DNA of 16,989 nucleotides from positions 1-16,989 of the forward strand of contig JBOHPP010000253.1 in the NCBI GenBank assembly GCA_050731755.1, written 5' to 3'. The DNA is from JBOHPP01 sp050731755. GTDB taxonomy: Bacteria; Methylomirabilota; Methylomirabilia; Rokubacteriales; CSP1-6. This document shows, in pieces, positions 1-6,969 of this stretch. The notes under the pieces were generated by a model that was given only the letters and a program-made list of their open reading frames with translations, had not been told where the DNA came from and did no database searches. Position 1 is the first letter of the stretch. Every line of letters begins with the position of its first letter. The position numbers and the translations under genes are program-made.

Positions 1-607
1 GCGCGGGCCTTGGCTCGCGCCGGGCGCGGCCCGGACCGCGGCGATCGCGACGTCCTCGGGACTCTGGCGGCGCCGGCGGCTCCTCGTCCCTCGCAGCCGG
101 CGCCCCGGCCAGCGTCCGGTACGAGAGCCGGCGGAACTCGATGCCGAGCGTGGCCGCCACGTCGCCGACGGCGTCGAAGGCGCGGTCCTCCGACACGATC
201 TCCATCACGTCTCCGGGGCGGGCGCCGGCCAGCCACACGCCCGCGCTCACGGCAATGCGGAGATCGCTCCAGTCGCGCACGCCGGTGGAGGGCGCGCTGT
301 GGACGAGCTGGGCCCCCTGCCGCGCTAGCACCCGTGCGGCGTCGGAGCCGATCACCCGCCAGTTGCCGACCGCGATCAGCTCGGTGCGCCGGCCGAGGCG
401 GTCGATGGCCAGACGGTCGATCACGTGGGCGACGTGCTCGGCGCGGCTGGTGTTCTCGATGTCGAGGAAGATCACGCGCCGGCGCGCCGGCAGCGGGCGC
501 TCGGGCTCCGGCGCCGGCACTCGGGCGGCGAACACGGGCTCCGGCCTGGCGAGCGGCAGGTGCGGCTCCGGCTCGGGCGCCGCCGGCTCGGTCTCGGGGT
601 CGGTCAT
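1..607 (-). CDS. NYN/PIN-like domain protein, 3' end cut by window edge
   Basis: The frame opens at ATG 607 on the minus strand and runs without a stop to base 1, giving 202 codons; the C-terminus lies outside the window. Residues 1-43 are Pro/Glu-rich and probably disordered. Residues 44-165 look like a NYN/PIN-type nuclease fold: VIFLDIENTS (Asp49, Asn52), then DWSDLRIAVSAG (Asp112, Asp115), then IVSEDRAFD (Asp141, Asp145), which is the spacing of acidic residues expected for a metal-dependent RNase site. After residue 170 the chain turns Pro- and Arg-rich (RGRRDRRGPGRARR), a possible RNA-binding tail. Seen: acidic motifs and tail. Known: NYN proteins are RNases or RNA-binding relatives of PIN domains. 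Inferred: a role in RNA processing or decay; the substrate is unknown. It is transcribed divergently from the Mur ligase gene. Confidence 0.75.
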   Translation of the reverse strand, partial: MTDPETEPAAPEPEPHLPLARPEPVFAARVPAPEPERPLPARRRVIFLDIENTSRAEHVAHVIDRLAIDRLGRRTELIAVGNWRVIGSDAARVLARQGAQLVHSAPSTGVRDWSDLRIAVSAGVWLAGARPGDVMEIVSEDRAFDAVGDVAATLGIEFRRLSYRTLAGAPAARDEEPPAPPESRGRRDRRGPGRARREPRPA

Positions 608-789
608 GGTCGGATGATACGCGATGCGCCCGGGTCGGGCGGTATCCTGCCGTGTCAAGTCGTCGACACGAGGGCGACAGCCTGACCAGACTTCGCGCGG
701 CCCGGACCTAGCGAAGCGCAAACTCCGCGGAAAATCTCGGTGGGACAAGCGTTCAGGCTTGGCATCGCCGGTGCACCGGGCCCGGGTCG
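608..789. promoter_or_regulatory. Divergent intergenic region between NYN gene and Mur ligase
   Basis: These 182 bp separate two divergent genes and must hold both promoters unless the Mur ligase is leadered from elsewhere. On the minus strand there is TTGACA (bases 658-653) and TATCAT (619-614), but they are 33 bp apart and so do not form one sigma-70 promoter. I see no convincing -35/-10 pair for the Mur ligase. Confidence 0.3.
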
Positions 790-2223
790 ATGCGCACCTC
801 CCGGCAAGCCCGACCAATTCGTTACCACTTCTCCGGCATCGCCGGGGCGGGCATGAGCCCCCTGGCCCAACTCATGCGCGCCCGCGGCCACGAGGTCCAG
901 GGCTCGGACCGCTCCTTCGATCAAGGCAAGAGCCAGGACGTCGCCGAGGGCCTGAGCCGGCTCGGGATCGCGCTGAAGCCCCATGACGGGACGGCGGTGA
1001 TCCGAGGGATCGACCGCTTCGTTCACTCCACCGCGGTCGAGACGGACACTCCGGAGATGCGGACGGCGCGGGCGCTCGGCATCGAGCTGGTGCCCCGGCC
1101 GGCCCTCTTGGCCGAGGTGCTCAACGCCGGCCGGCCCGGTGTCGCCATCTCAGGCACGAGCGGTAAGAGCACCATCACCGGCATGGTGGCGTGGCTCACG
1201 CGCCAGGCCGGCCTGCGGGTAACGGTGCTCGGCGGCGCGGCCCTGGTCGGCGAAGGCCGCGGCGGCTGCCTCGTCGCGGGCCCCATCGATGGCCCGGTGG
1301 TGGCCGAGGCCTGCGAATCCGACGGCACCCTGGTCGGCTACCGCCCCGCGATCGGCCTCATCCACAACATCACCCGCGATCATGGCGAGCTGCCGGCGAT
1401 GCGCGCGCAGTTCGCCACGTTTGCCGGCCAGTGCGGCAAGCTGTTGGTCAACGCCGCCTGCCCCGAAGCCGCCGCGCTTGGTCGTAGCGTGAGCGCCTTC
1501 CCCTACGGTGACGCCCCGCTGGCCCAGGCGCGGCTCGAGGTCTTCAGCGCCGGGCCCGACCGGGGCTTCGGCGTGCTCAACGTGCCGTCGGGACTGATCG
1601 CGCTCGACGTACCGCAGCCTGGTCTGCACAACCTGGAAAACGCGGCGGCGGCGGCCCTGGTGGCCGTCGAGCTGCGCATGCGGCCGGAGGCGATCGAGGA
1701 GCTGCTGCCGCGCTTTCCCGGCGTGGCGCGCCGCTTCGAGGTGGTCGGCACGACGCCGACCGGCATCTGGGTGGTCGATGACTATGCCCACAACGCCGAG
1801 AAGATCCGCGCCGCCATCACCACCGCGCAGGCCGGCGCCCGCCGCGTCATCGTGGTCTTCCAGCCCCACGGCTACGGGCCGGCGCGATTCCTTCGTTGCG
1901 AGCTGAAGGAGCTGTTGCCGCAGCTCCTGCGATCGCAGGACCGCTTCTGCTACGTCGAGATCTTCTACGCCGGCGGGACCGTCGCCAAGGACACCTCGAG
2001 CCGTATGCTGGCCGAGGACCTGCCGCCGCACCTCGCCTGCGGGTACGCGCCCGACCACGCCGCCGCCATCCGCTGGGTCCAGCACGAGGCGCAACGGGGC
2101 GACACCGTCCTCATCATGGGCGCGCGCGACCCCGAGCTGCCCTCCCTGGCCCGGTCAATCCTCTCAGTGCTTCAGACCGACCGCGCCCCGGCTCCGACCA
2201 GCCTCGCCTCAGTCCACCGGTAA
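790..2223 (+). CDS. Mur ligase family protein (MurC/Mpl-like)
   Basis: ATP-dependent ligase of the family that joins amino acids or peptides to UDP-MurNAc in the cytoplasm. The 477-residue length matches MurC/Mpl. The N-terminal UDP-binding domain starts HFSGIAGAGMSPLAQLM (13-29) and has the EVQGSD turn. The central ATPase has the P-loop GTSGKST (122-128), ESDGT (176-180) and HNITRDH (192-198). The C-terminal domain has RRFEVVG, DDYAH (330-334) and FQPH (357-360), counterparts of MurC DDYGHH and FQPHR. The P-loop is unusual: MurC and Mpl have GTHGKT, here the His is Ser. No other mur or division gene is nearby, so it is not the housekeeping dcw copy by context. The start ATG has no clear Shine-Dalgarno, but the fold begins only ten residues in. 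Could be MurC, Mpl (peptide recycling) or a related ligase with another substrate; the subfamily is not decided by the sequence alone. Confidence 0.82.
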   Translation: MRTSRQARPIRYHFSGIAGAGMSPLAQLMRARGHEVQGSDRSFDQGKSQDVAEGLSRLGIALKPHDGTAVIRGIDRFVHSTAVETDTPEMRTARALGIELVPRPALLAEVLNAGRPGVAISGTSGKSTITGMVAWLTRQAGLRVTVLGGAALVGEGRGGCLVAGPIDGPVVAEACESDGTLVGYRPAIGLIHNITRDHGELPAMRAQFATFAGQCGKLLVNAACPEAAALGRSVSAFPYGDAPLAQARLEVFSAGPDRGFGVLNVPSGLIALDVPQPGLHNLENAAAAALVAVELRMRPEAIEELLPRFPGVARRFEVVGTTPTGIWVVDDYAHNAEKIRAAITTAQAGARRVIVVFQPHGYGPARFLRCELKELLPQLLRSQDRFCYVEIFYAGGTVAKDTSSRMLAEDLPPHLACGYAPDHAAAIRWVQHEAQRGDTVLIMGARDPELPSLARSILSVLQTDRAPAPTSLASVHR

Positions 2224-3645
2224 CGCCCGCGCCACCTCCTGGATCTTCTTCCAGGCGGCCTCCACGTGCCGCCGGCGGGTCCACGTCTGCCCGATGGAGA
2301 TCCGGATTGCGTAGGCGCCGTTCACGCGGTTCTGCGTGAGATAGAGCTCACCGCTATCGTTGAGCGCCTCCAGCAGGCGCTCGTTGAGCCGGTCCAGCGC
2401 CGACGGGTCGTCCACGCTCCGAGGGTGGTAGCGGAAGTTCACCAGCGCCAGGCTGCGCGGGGCCATGAGCTCGAAGTCGGGCGCCGCCTCGATCCACTCG
2501 GCGGCCTCGCCAGCCCACGCGATGTGCTCGGCGATCACCTGCTGGAGCCCGGTCACGCCGTAGGAGCGGATCACGAACCAGAGCTTGAGGGCGCGGAAGC
2601 GGCGGCCCAGGGGCACGCTCCAGTCCCGGTAGTCGGTGACGTGGCCGCGCTCGCGCGTCTTGAGAAAGGCCGGCAGGATCTCCAGCGTGCGCACGAGGGC
2701 GTCGGGGTCGCGCACGTAGTGGGCCGAGCAGTCGAAGTTGGTGAGAAGCCACTTGTGGGGGTTGAAGACGAAGCTGTCCACGTGCTCGATGCCGTCGAGC
2801 ATCGCGCGGTGCTCGGGCAGGATCAGGGCGCTTCCCGCCCAGGCAGCGTCCACGTGGAGCCAGAGGCCGTGGCGCCGACACACCTCGCCGATCGGACGTA
2901 GCGGGTCCATCGCCCCCACCCCCGTCGTGCCCAGCGAGGCCACGACGGCGATCGGCATGGCGCCGGCCGCCCGGTCCTCGCGGATGGCGGCGTCGAGCGC
3001 GTCTGGGCGCATGGCGAAGCGCGCGTCCACCGGAACCTTGCGCACGTTGCGCCGGCCCAGGCCGGCGACCTTCGCGCCCTTCTCGGTCGCCGAGTGGGTC
3101 TCCGTCGAGCAGTAGAGGCGCAGCGGCCCGCCGGCGCCGAGGCCGTCCTCGTTGACGCGCCAGCCGGTCGCGCGCTCGCGCGCGGTGAGGATCGCGCACA
3201 GGATCGCGCTGGAGGCGGAGTCCTGAATGACGCCGGTGAAGCCCTCGGGCAGGCCGACCATCTGGCGCAGCCAGTCGAGCACGCGCGTCTCCAGCTCGGT
3301 GGCCGCCGGCGAGGTCTGCCACAGCATGCACTGAGCGCCCAGCGTGGCCGTCAACATCTCAGCGAGCACGGAGGGCGGGCTCGAGTTGGCCGGGAAGTAC
3401 GCGAAGAAGGACGGGTGCTGCCAGTGGGTGATCCCGGGCAAGATGACCGAGGTGAAGTCGGCGAAGATCCGCTCCATCGGCTCGCCCTCGGCGGGCGGTG
3501 AGAGCGGCAGTCGGGCGGCGATCTCTCCCGGCTTGACCTGGGCGCGCACCGGGTAGCGCTCGATCCCGGCCAGGTAATCGGCCATCCAGTCGACGAAGGC
3601 GTGGGCGTGGCGGCGGAATTCATCGAGGTCCATGGGCGCGAGCAT
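2209..3645 (-). CDS. Group II PLP-dependent amino-acid decarboxylase / possible aromatic aldehyde synthase
   Basis: Cytosolic fold-type I PLP enzyme of the DOPA/tyrosine/tryptophan decarboxylase family, full length at 478 residues. Visible landmarks: THWQHPSFFAYFPANSS (73-89), TSPAATELE (111-119), PLP-stacking His184 in ETHSATEKGAKVAG, LGTTGVGAMDP (238-248), Asp266 in VDAAWAG, and Schiff-base Lys298 in FNPHKWLL. From this Lys to the catalytic loop the protein aligns with human DDC without gaps, and DDC Tyr332 (in PTYLK) is Phe327 here (PAFLK, codon 2667-2665). Tyr-to-Phe at this site is known to switch animal and plant enzymes from amine formation to decarboxylation-oxidative deamination giving an aldehyde, NH3 and H2O2. 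The substrate is probably aromatic, by family. Alternative start: ATG at 3633 (MDLDEF), which fits the family N-terminus well; neither start has a strong Shine-Dalgarno. The 3' end overlaps the Mur ligase end by 15 bp. Confidence 0.9.
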   Translation of the reverse strand: MLAPMDLDEFRRHAHAFVDWMADYLAGIERYPVRAQVKPGEIAARLPLSPPAEGEPMERIFADFTSVILPGITHWQHPSFFAYFPANSSPPSVLAEMLTATLGAQCMLWQTSPAATELETRVLDWLRQMVGLPEGFTGVIQDSASSAILCAILTARERATGWRVNEDGLGAGGPLRLYCSTETHSATEKGAKVAGLGRRNVRKVPVDARFAMRPDALDAAIREDRAAGAMPIAVVASLGTTGVGAMDPLRPIGEVCRRHGLWLHVDAAWAGSALILPEHRAMLDGIEHVDSFVFNPHKWLLTNFDCSAHYVRDPDALVRTLEILPAFLKTRERGHVTDYRDWSVPLGRRFRALKLWFVIRSYGVTGLQQVIAEHIAWAGEAAEWIEAAPDFELMAPRSLALVNFRYHPRSVDDPSALDRLNERLLEALNDSGELYLTQNRVNGAYAIRISIGQTWTRRRHVEAAWKKIQEVARALPVD

Positions 3646-3693
3646 ACCGGAAGCCGACGCCGGGCGCCTCTGCGGGCGCTCGGAGCCCGCGGG

Positions 3694-3927
3694 TCAGGAG
3701 CGGCCAGCGCGCGGCTTTGCGCGTCGGGTCGAGGCGGTTTTTAGAAGCCTACGCAGGGCCCGGTTCACCGCTTCCGAACTTGGGAACGCGGCCGCCACAT
3801 CGGGGTCGAGGATGACGACGTTGCTTCCTTCGCGCATCCGGGCCGCATATTTTCCTCGGACGCCACCCCGGAATTCGTATTCGGGCCTCATTTCTTCCGA
3901 CACGCGCCTACTTGTCGCCTTCCTCAT
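3694..3927 (-). CDS. BrnA-like antitoxin (orphan)
   Basis: Small 77-residue protein, MRKATSRRVSEEMRPEYEF onward, with the conserved run GVRGKYAARM, NVVILDPDVAAAFP and SEAVNRALRRLL, then a basic tail. I recognise it as the short antitoxin-like family that commonly follows BrnT-type toxin genes; the role is inferred from that pairing. The frame is open up to ATG 3963, but the ATG at 3927 is preferred because it has GGAGA four bases upstream and begins the conserved sequence. Its start overlaps the stop of the decayed brnT by 20 bp, the usual toxin-first operon arrangement. With the toxin broken, this gene is an orphan; it may persist as an autoregulator, as a protection against related toxins, or simply be recently stranded. 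It lies 48 bp upstream of the decarboxylase gene on the same strand. Confidence 0.7.
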   Translation of the reverse strand: MRKATSRRVSEEMRPEYEFRGGVRGKYAARMREGSNVVILDPDVAAAFPSSEAVNRALRRLLKTASTRRAKPRAGRS

Positions 3928-4085
3928 ATGCTCTCCGCTCGTCGGCCGTCGCCCGTCGAGCACTGATCAAGCGAATTACCGAAAGAGGATTCACAAAACA
4001 CCGTCGCCGCCTCCATGAATGTAACTCCGTGGCGCTCAGCATTCGCTTCGGATTTTCGTGGATCCCACGAAAACCGAAGCGCCAT
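3908..4085 (-). pseudogene. brnT: brnT-type toxin pseudogene (frameshift plus internal deletion)
   Basis: BrnT toxins are ~90-residue RelE-like ribonucleases. From ATG 4085 on the minus strand the frame reads MALRFSWDPRKSEAN, ERHGVTFMEAATVF: a classic BrnT N-terminus. At the TTTT run (3998-3995) the frame breaks; dropping one T continues it as VNPLSV, and the next residues are already IRLISARRATADERR and AYEEGDK, the BrnT C-terminus, ending at TAG 3910-3908. The ~35-40 residues normally lying between the PLSV region and the R-I-I-S-A-R-R motif, including the central beta strands, are absent. So there are two independent lesions: a one-base frameshift and an apparently in-frame deletion of roughly 110-120 bp. 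No functional toxin can be made. The intact BrnA-like gene follows with a 20-bp overlap. Confidence 0.8.
4044..4081. repeat. Near-perfect inverted repeat (quasi-palindrome)
   Basis: The left arm is GCTTCGGATTTTCGTGG (4045-4061) and the right arm is CCACGAAAACCGAAGC (4065-4080), with the three-base loop ATC between them. The outer C4044/G4081 also pair. The arms are fully complementary apart from one extra A (4052) in the left arm. The structure sits inside the 5' part of the brnT pseudogene and about 60 bp before the start codon of the plus-strand solenoid gene. No T-run follows it on either strand, so it is not a typical intrinsic terminator. Confidence 0.8.
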
Positions 4086-4139
4086 GGCCGAAGGCTATCA
4101 TGCATACTAAAGGATGCGCCAAGAACGGTGGAGGAGAGC

Positions 4140-4631
4140 ATGTCGAAGGAAGGCGAATCGAGCGAGGACACGGAGCGCAAGCCGTCGAACGAGGCGATGG
4201 CCCGGTCCGTCACCATCCGGCAAGGCGGCGCCCGGGCGGTGTCGGCCCATGAGGTGACGATCCGCCAGGGCGGCGCTCTCAAGGTCGAGGCCGACAAGAT
4301 CGAAATCAAACAAGGCGGAATCGGCCTGGCCAGGGCCGGTGAGGTCGCGGTGACCGCCGGCACGGTGGGCGGCGTGCTCGCCAACGAGGCCGAGCTGGAG
4401 CAGAGCGTGGCGTCGTTCGTGGCCAGCCGGCAGACCGAGATGGACCAGACGGCTGCCGGGGTCGTCGTGGCCGAGTCCGCGCAGATCCGGGAGAGCCTGA
4501 TCGGCCTCCTCGTCGCGCGTAACGTCAGTGGCGAGGGCAACCGGGTGCTCTTCGGGCCTCAGGCGGCCTTCGCGTTCGGCACCGGCGTGGCCGTCGTGCT
4601 GTGGGTCCTCAGCCGGCTCCGCGCTCGGTAG
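4140..4631 (+). CDS. 15-residue-repeat solenoid protein with C-terminal membrane anchor
   Basis: Function unknown. The 163-residue protein starts at ATG 4140, set by a strong GGAGGAGA just upstream; the frame is open further upstream but that part overlaps brnT and is not conserved-looking. After a charged N-terminus (1-23), residues 24-128 divide exactly into seven 15-residue units: VTIRQGGARAVSAHE, VTIRQGGALKVEADK, IEIKQGGIGLARAGE, VAVTAGTVGGVLANE, AELEQSVASFVASRQ, TEMDQTAAGVVVAES, AQIRESLIGLLVARN. This suggests a short beta-solenoid. Residues about 141-158 are hydrophobic (AFAFGTGVAVVLWVL), followed by RLRAR, a probable tail anchor with the repeats on the cytoplasmic side, since there is no signal peptide. 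Distantly reminiscent of bactofilin-like solenoids, but I cannot assign it. Similar proteins occur as conserved hypotheticals in high-GC environmental bacteria (from memory). Confidence 0.8.
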   Translation: MSKEGESSEDTERKPSNEAMARSVTIRQGGARAVSAHEVTIRQGGALKVEADKIEIKQGGIGLARAGEVAVTAGTVGGVLANEAELEQSVASFVASRQTEMDQTAAGVVVAESAQIRESLIGLLVARNVSGEGNRVLFGPQAAFAFGTGVAVVLWVLSRLRAR

Positions 4632-4684
4632 GCAGCCGCCCTCGGCTGATGCGTCAGCTGTTAGGCTAACGTCCGAGGTGGACA

Positions 4685-5233
4685 TTGGAAATCATCATGA
4701 CACGAAGTGCCGAGCGCACGTCCACGACGCTCGTGCGGCGGGGGGATGGTGCGACTCTTCAGTTACCGAGCCACGCTCCTCTCCACCGGCTTCCCCACGA
4801 CCTGGCGCATTTCGTGATCGAGCAGGCGCTGGGGCTCACGGGGGGGTTCTGGGGCTGCATTGCCGCCGGCGCTGTCTTCGGCGGAATGGAGGTTGCCCGG
4901 CGGCGCCGAAATGCTCGCGCAGTCGAGCGGTCCCGTGGGGTGATGAAGCACGCTGGTCAGCACATCACCGAAGCGGAGGCCCTCGTGGGCACGATGGTAG
5001 ACATCTACCGTCGCGGTCTCGTTCGCGACTGGCCGGCAGCTCAGGCTCTCCTCGTCGGGACGTGGAGGCCATCGCACCCATCGCGGGACCTACCTACGGA
5101 GGCGGAGGTCATTCGGGTATGTCAGGCGCTCTCCGGGGCTGAGCGACGTTGGCTCAATATGGCCATCGGTGAGAGCGTCACGTTGCTTTGGCCCCAGGAC
5201 CGAGCCAGCCGACGCGCTATCGCGCGCGGCTGA
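4685..5233 (+). CDS. Conserved hypothetical protein with LPHDLAHF motif
   Basis: Unknown function, 182 residues. The most conserved-looking part is residues 36-68, which begins LPHDLAHFVIEQALGLTGGF and continues WGCIAAGAVFGGM. The region 67-85 is basic and the rest is predicted helical (for example EAEALVGTMVDIYRR and LSGAERRWLNMAI). There is no signal peptide; the Gly/Ala stretch 52-67 is short and more likely part of the fold than a membrane span. I recall the LPHDLxHFxVE pattern from unannotated proteins of high-GC bacteria but know no function. The start is uncertain: TTG 4685 has GAGGTGG very close upstream and would add the strand MEIIMTRS; ATG 4697 would shorten it by four residues. 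It lies 53 bp after the solenoid gene and 22 bp before the SRPBCC-like gene, so the three could be one transcript. Confidence 0.65.
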   Translation: MEIIMTRSAERTSTTLVRRGDGATLQLPSHAPLHRLPHDLAHFVIEQALGLTGGFWGCIAAGAVFGGMEVARRRRNARAVERSRGVMKHAGQHITEAEALVGTMVDIYRRGLVRDWPAAQALLVGTWRPSHPSRDLPTEAEVIRVCQALSGAERRWLNMAIGESVTLLWPQDRASRRAIARG

Positions 5234-5255
5234 TCGTGGTTAGGCGGCTGCCCCC

Positions 5256-5762
5256 ATGGCCGGGATCAAGGACTGGCTCCCAACGTTCGACGTGGGCGAG
5301 CGCCACGAGATCGACGTGGCTTTGCCTGCCGAGCAGGCGCTTGGGCAGGCGCTCGCGGCCCCGGCCGCGCCCGACCGCTTCGTGCGACTCCTCTTTCGGT
5401 TGCGCGGCCTGCCGCCCGAAGGCTCGATTCAGCAGTTCATGGCCACGAACGGCTTCACGGTGCTCGAGCACACCGCGACGACCTATGTGGTGGGGCTGGT
5501 CGCACGCGGCCGGCGGCTGCCTCTCGCCGATCCCGCCGCCTGGCGGGAGGCCGCGCTGCCACGCTCGGTGAAGATCGCCGCTGATTTCCGCGCCGAGCCC
5601 GCCCCCGGCGGCTCGCGGGTGATCACGGAGACGCGTGTGTCGGCCGCGGACACGCTTGCCCTGATTGGTTTCCGTCTCTATTGGCTGCTGGTGGGGCCGT
5701 TCTCGAAACTGATTCGTCGTCGTTGGCTGCGGGCAATCGCCGGGGGGCATGGCCCTGCCTGA
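5256..5762 (+). CDS. SRPBCC-like (START/helix-grip) family protein
   Basis: 168 residues. The opening WLPTFDVGERHEIDVALPAE, the central strand GFTVLEHTATTYVVGLVARG, and the end PGGSRVITETRVSAADTLA followed by FRLYWLLVGPFSKLIRRRWL match the pattern of small helix-grip proteins in the SRPBCC superfamily: a strand after the N-terminal segment, a TETRV strand, then a long C-terminal helix over the cavity. Members bind hydrophobic ligands or act as cyclases; no catalytic residue can be named here, and the ligand is unknown. The last 40 residues are hydrophobic then basic, so loose membrane association is possible. The start ATG has only a weak Shine-Dalgarno (TAGG). Assignment to the superfamily is by pattern, not by a clear domain hit. 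Confidence 0.6.
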   Translation: MAGIKDWLPTFDVGERHEIDVALPAEQALGQALAAPAAPDRFVRLLFRLRGLPPEGSIQQFMATNGFTVLEHTATTYVVGLVARGRRLPLADPAAWREAALPRSVKIAADFRAEPAPGGSRVITETRVSAADTLALIGFRLYWLLVGPFSKLIRRRWLRAIAGGHGPA

Positions 5763-5771
5763 CCTGGGCCT

Positions 5772-5784
5772 CCCGGAGTAGAAT
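5772..5784 (+). promoter_or_regulatory. Possible promoter -10 region before amidohydrolase
   Basis: TAGAAT (5779-5784) stands 51 bp before the amidohydrolase start. Its 5' context CCCGGAGTAGA recurs exactly in front of the KimA-like gene (13123-13133). No good -35 hexamer lies 17 bp upstream, so this is tentative. Confidence 0.3.
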
Positions 5785-5835
5785 TCCCGCGCGAGCCGGA
5801 AGCCGTCTGGATGGGACCCCGGCGAGGAGGGCGCC

Positions 5836-6969
5836 ATGGAGTACCGCATCATCTCGGCCGACGACCACATCGATCTGCCCTGGCTGCCGAAGGACCTCTG
5901 GCAGAAGCGGGTGCCGGCGCCCTGGCGGGATCGCGCGCCCAAAGTCGTGGACACGCCCGATGGCCCCTACTGGGTCTGCGGCGACGAGCGCTGGGATGCC
6001 TGGGGCGGGCGCAAGGGCGCCGCCGGCGCGATGGGTGGCCGCCGCCTGGCGCTCGAGCGCGGCGGCGTGCTCGAGCCCGGCGTCCTGCGACCCACGACAA
6101 CGGAGCTCCGGCTGGCTGACATGGACCGCGACGGTGTCGACGCAACCGTCATGTACGGGCCCATCGTGCCGCTGCTGATCGAGGACCCCGAACTGCGCCG
6201 CGTGTGCTATCGCGCCTACAACGACTGGCTCGCCGAATTTTGCGCCACCGCGCCCGAACGCCTGGTGGGAGCGGGCCTGGTCCCGATCGACGATGCCAAA
6301 AGCGCGGCCGACGAGGTGCGCCACCTGAGCAAGATCGGCTTGCGGACCTGCATGCTGCTGGCCGCCCGCGTGGACACACCCATGTGGGACGACTCCTGGG
6401 AGCCCTTGTGGGAATCGGCGGCCGGCACCGGGATCCCCATCGGGTTCCACCTGAGCGGGGGCCTCCGGACGGTCACCTTCAAAGGCGCCCACGCCCACCA
6501 CCCCGGCAACATGGGCGTGCGCGTCGCGTGTTCGACGATCCAGATGGACGAGCCGCTGGCCGCGGTGATCTTCTCGGGCGCGCTCGAGCGCCATCGCGGG
6601 CTCAAGATCGTACTGGCCGAGACCGGCATCGGGTGGTTGCCCTACATGCTGGAGCGCATGGACGACACCTACCAGAAGTTCGTCGACGCCCCCGAGTACT
6701 GGCGCATGCACGGCGGCCTCGCCATCACGATGCCGCCCAGCGCCTACTTCCGCCGGCAGGTCTGGGCCACGTTCCAGACCGACCACGCCGGGCTCCGCCT
6801 CCTCGACGCCCTCGGGGAGGATCGGGTGATGTGGGCTTCCGACTACCCGCACGCCGACAGTACGTGGCCCGAGTCGCAACAGGAGATTGAGGAGAACTTC
6901 CGGGACGTCTCGCCGCGGGCCCGCCGGCGCGTCCTCTGCGACAACGCCCGCGAGCTTTACGGCCTCTGA
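5836..6969 (+). CDS. Amidohydrolase-2 family metal-dependent hydrolase
   Basis: TIM-barrel hydrolase of the amidohydrolase-2 (PF04909, ACMSD-like) family, 377 residues and complete. Family reactions are metal-assisted hydrolysis or non-oxidative decarboxylation of ring acids; the substrate here is not known. Candidate metal and catalytic residues: Asp9 and His11 in ISADDHID at the first strand (in place of the HxH of many amidohydrolases), His205 in IPIGFHLSGG, Glu262 in VLAETGIGWLPYMLERMDD, and Asp336 with His339 in WASDYPHADSTWP. The HHPGNMG loop (221-227) is probably near the active site. The start is supported by GAGGAGGG four bases upstream. The stop codon is 13 bp from the stop of the convergent DinB gene, and a small hairpin spans both. 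No pathway partner is adjacent, so context does not reveal the substrate. Confidence 0.88.
   Translation: MEYRIISADDHIDLPWLPKDLWQKRVPAPWRDRAPKVVDTPDGPYWVCGDERWDAWGGRKGAAGAMGGRRLALERGGVLEPGVLRPTTTELRLADMDRDGVDATVMYGPIVPLLIEDPELRRVCYRAYNDWLAEFCATAPERLVGAGLVPIDDAKSAADEVRHLSKIGLRTCMLLAARVDTPMWDDSWEPLWESAAGTGIPIGFHLSGGLRTVTFKGAHAHHPGNMGVRVACSTIQMDEPLAAVIFSGALERHRGLKIVLAETGIGWLPYMLERMDDTYQKFVDAPEYWRMHGGLAITMPPSAYFRRQVWATFQTDHAGLRLLDALGEDRVMWASDYPHADSTWPESQQEIEENFRDVSPRARRRVLCDNARELYGL

Noticed and set aside
614..658. TTGACA and TATCAT as a promoter for the NYN gene
   Set aside because: The two hexamers are 33 bp apart, about twice the allowed spacing.
10..711. Arg/Pro/Ala-rich plus-strand open frame at the left edge
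   Set aside because: Low-complexity shadow of the minus-strand NYN gene, which has ordered acidic motifs.
3908..4540. 210-codon minus-strand frame containing the BrnT C-terminus
   Set aside because: Only its last ~24 residues are BrnT-like; the rest is the antisense of the solenoid gene and the out-of-frame part of brnT, so it was treated as part of the pseudogene evidence and not as a gene.
5844..5868. Asp-x-His instead of His-x-His in the amidohydrolase as evidence of inactivity
   Set aside because: Many amidohydrolase-2 proteins of this branch have (D/E)xH at this position, so it is a subfamily trait and not damage.
5623..6879. 418-codon minus-strand open frame opposite the amidohydrolase
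   Set aside because: Antisense shadow; no recognisable fold, while the plus strand has a good ribosome site and metal motifs.
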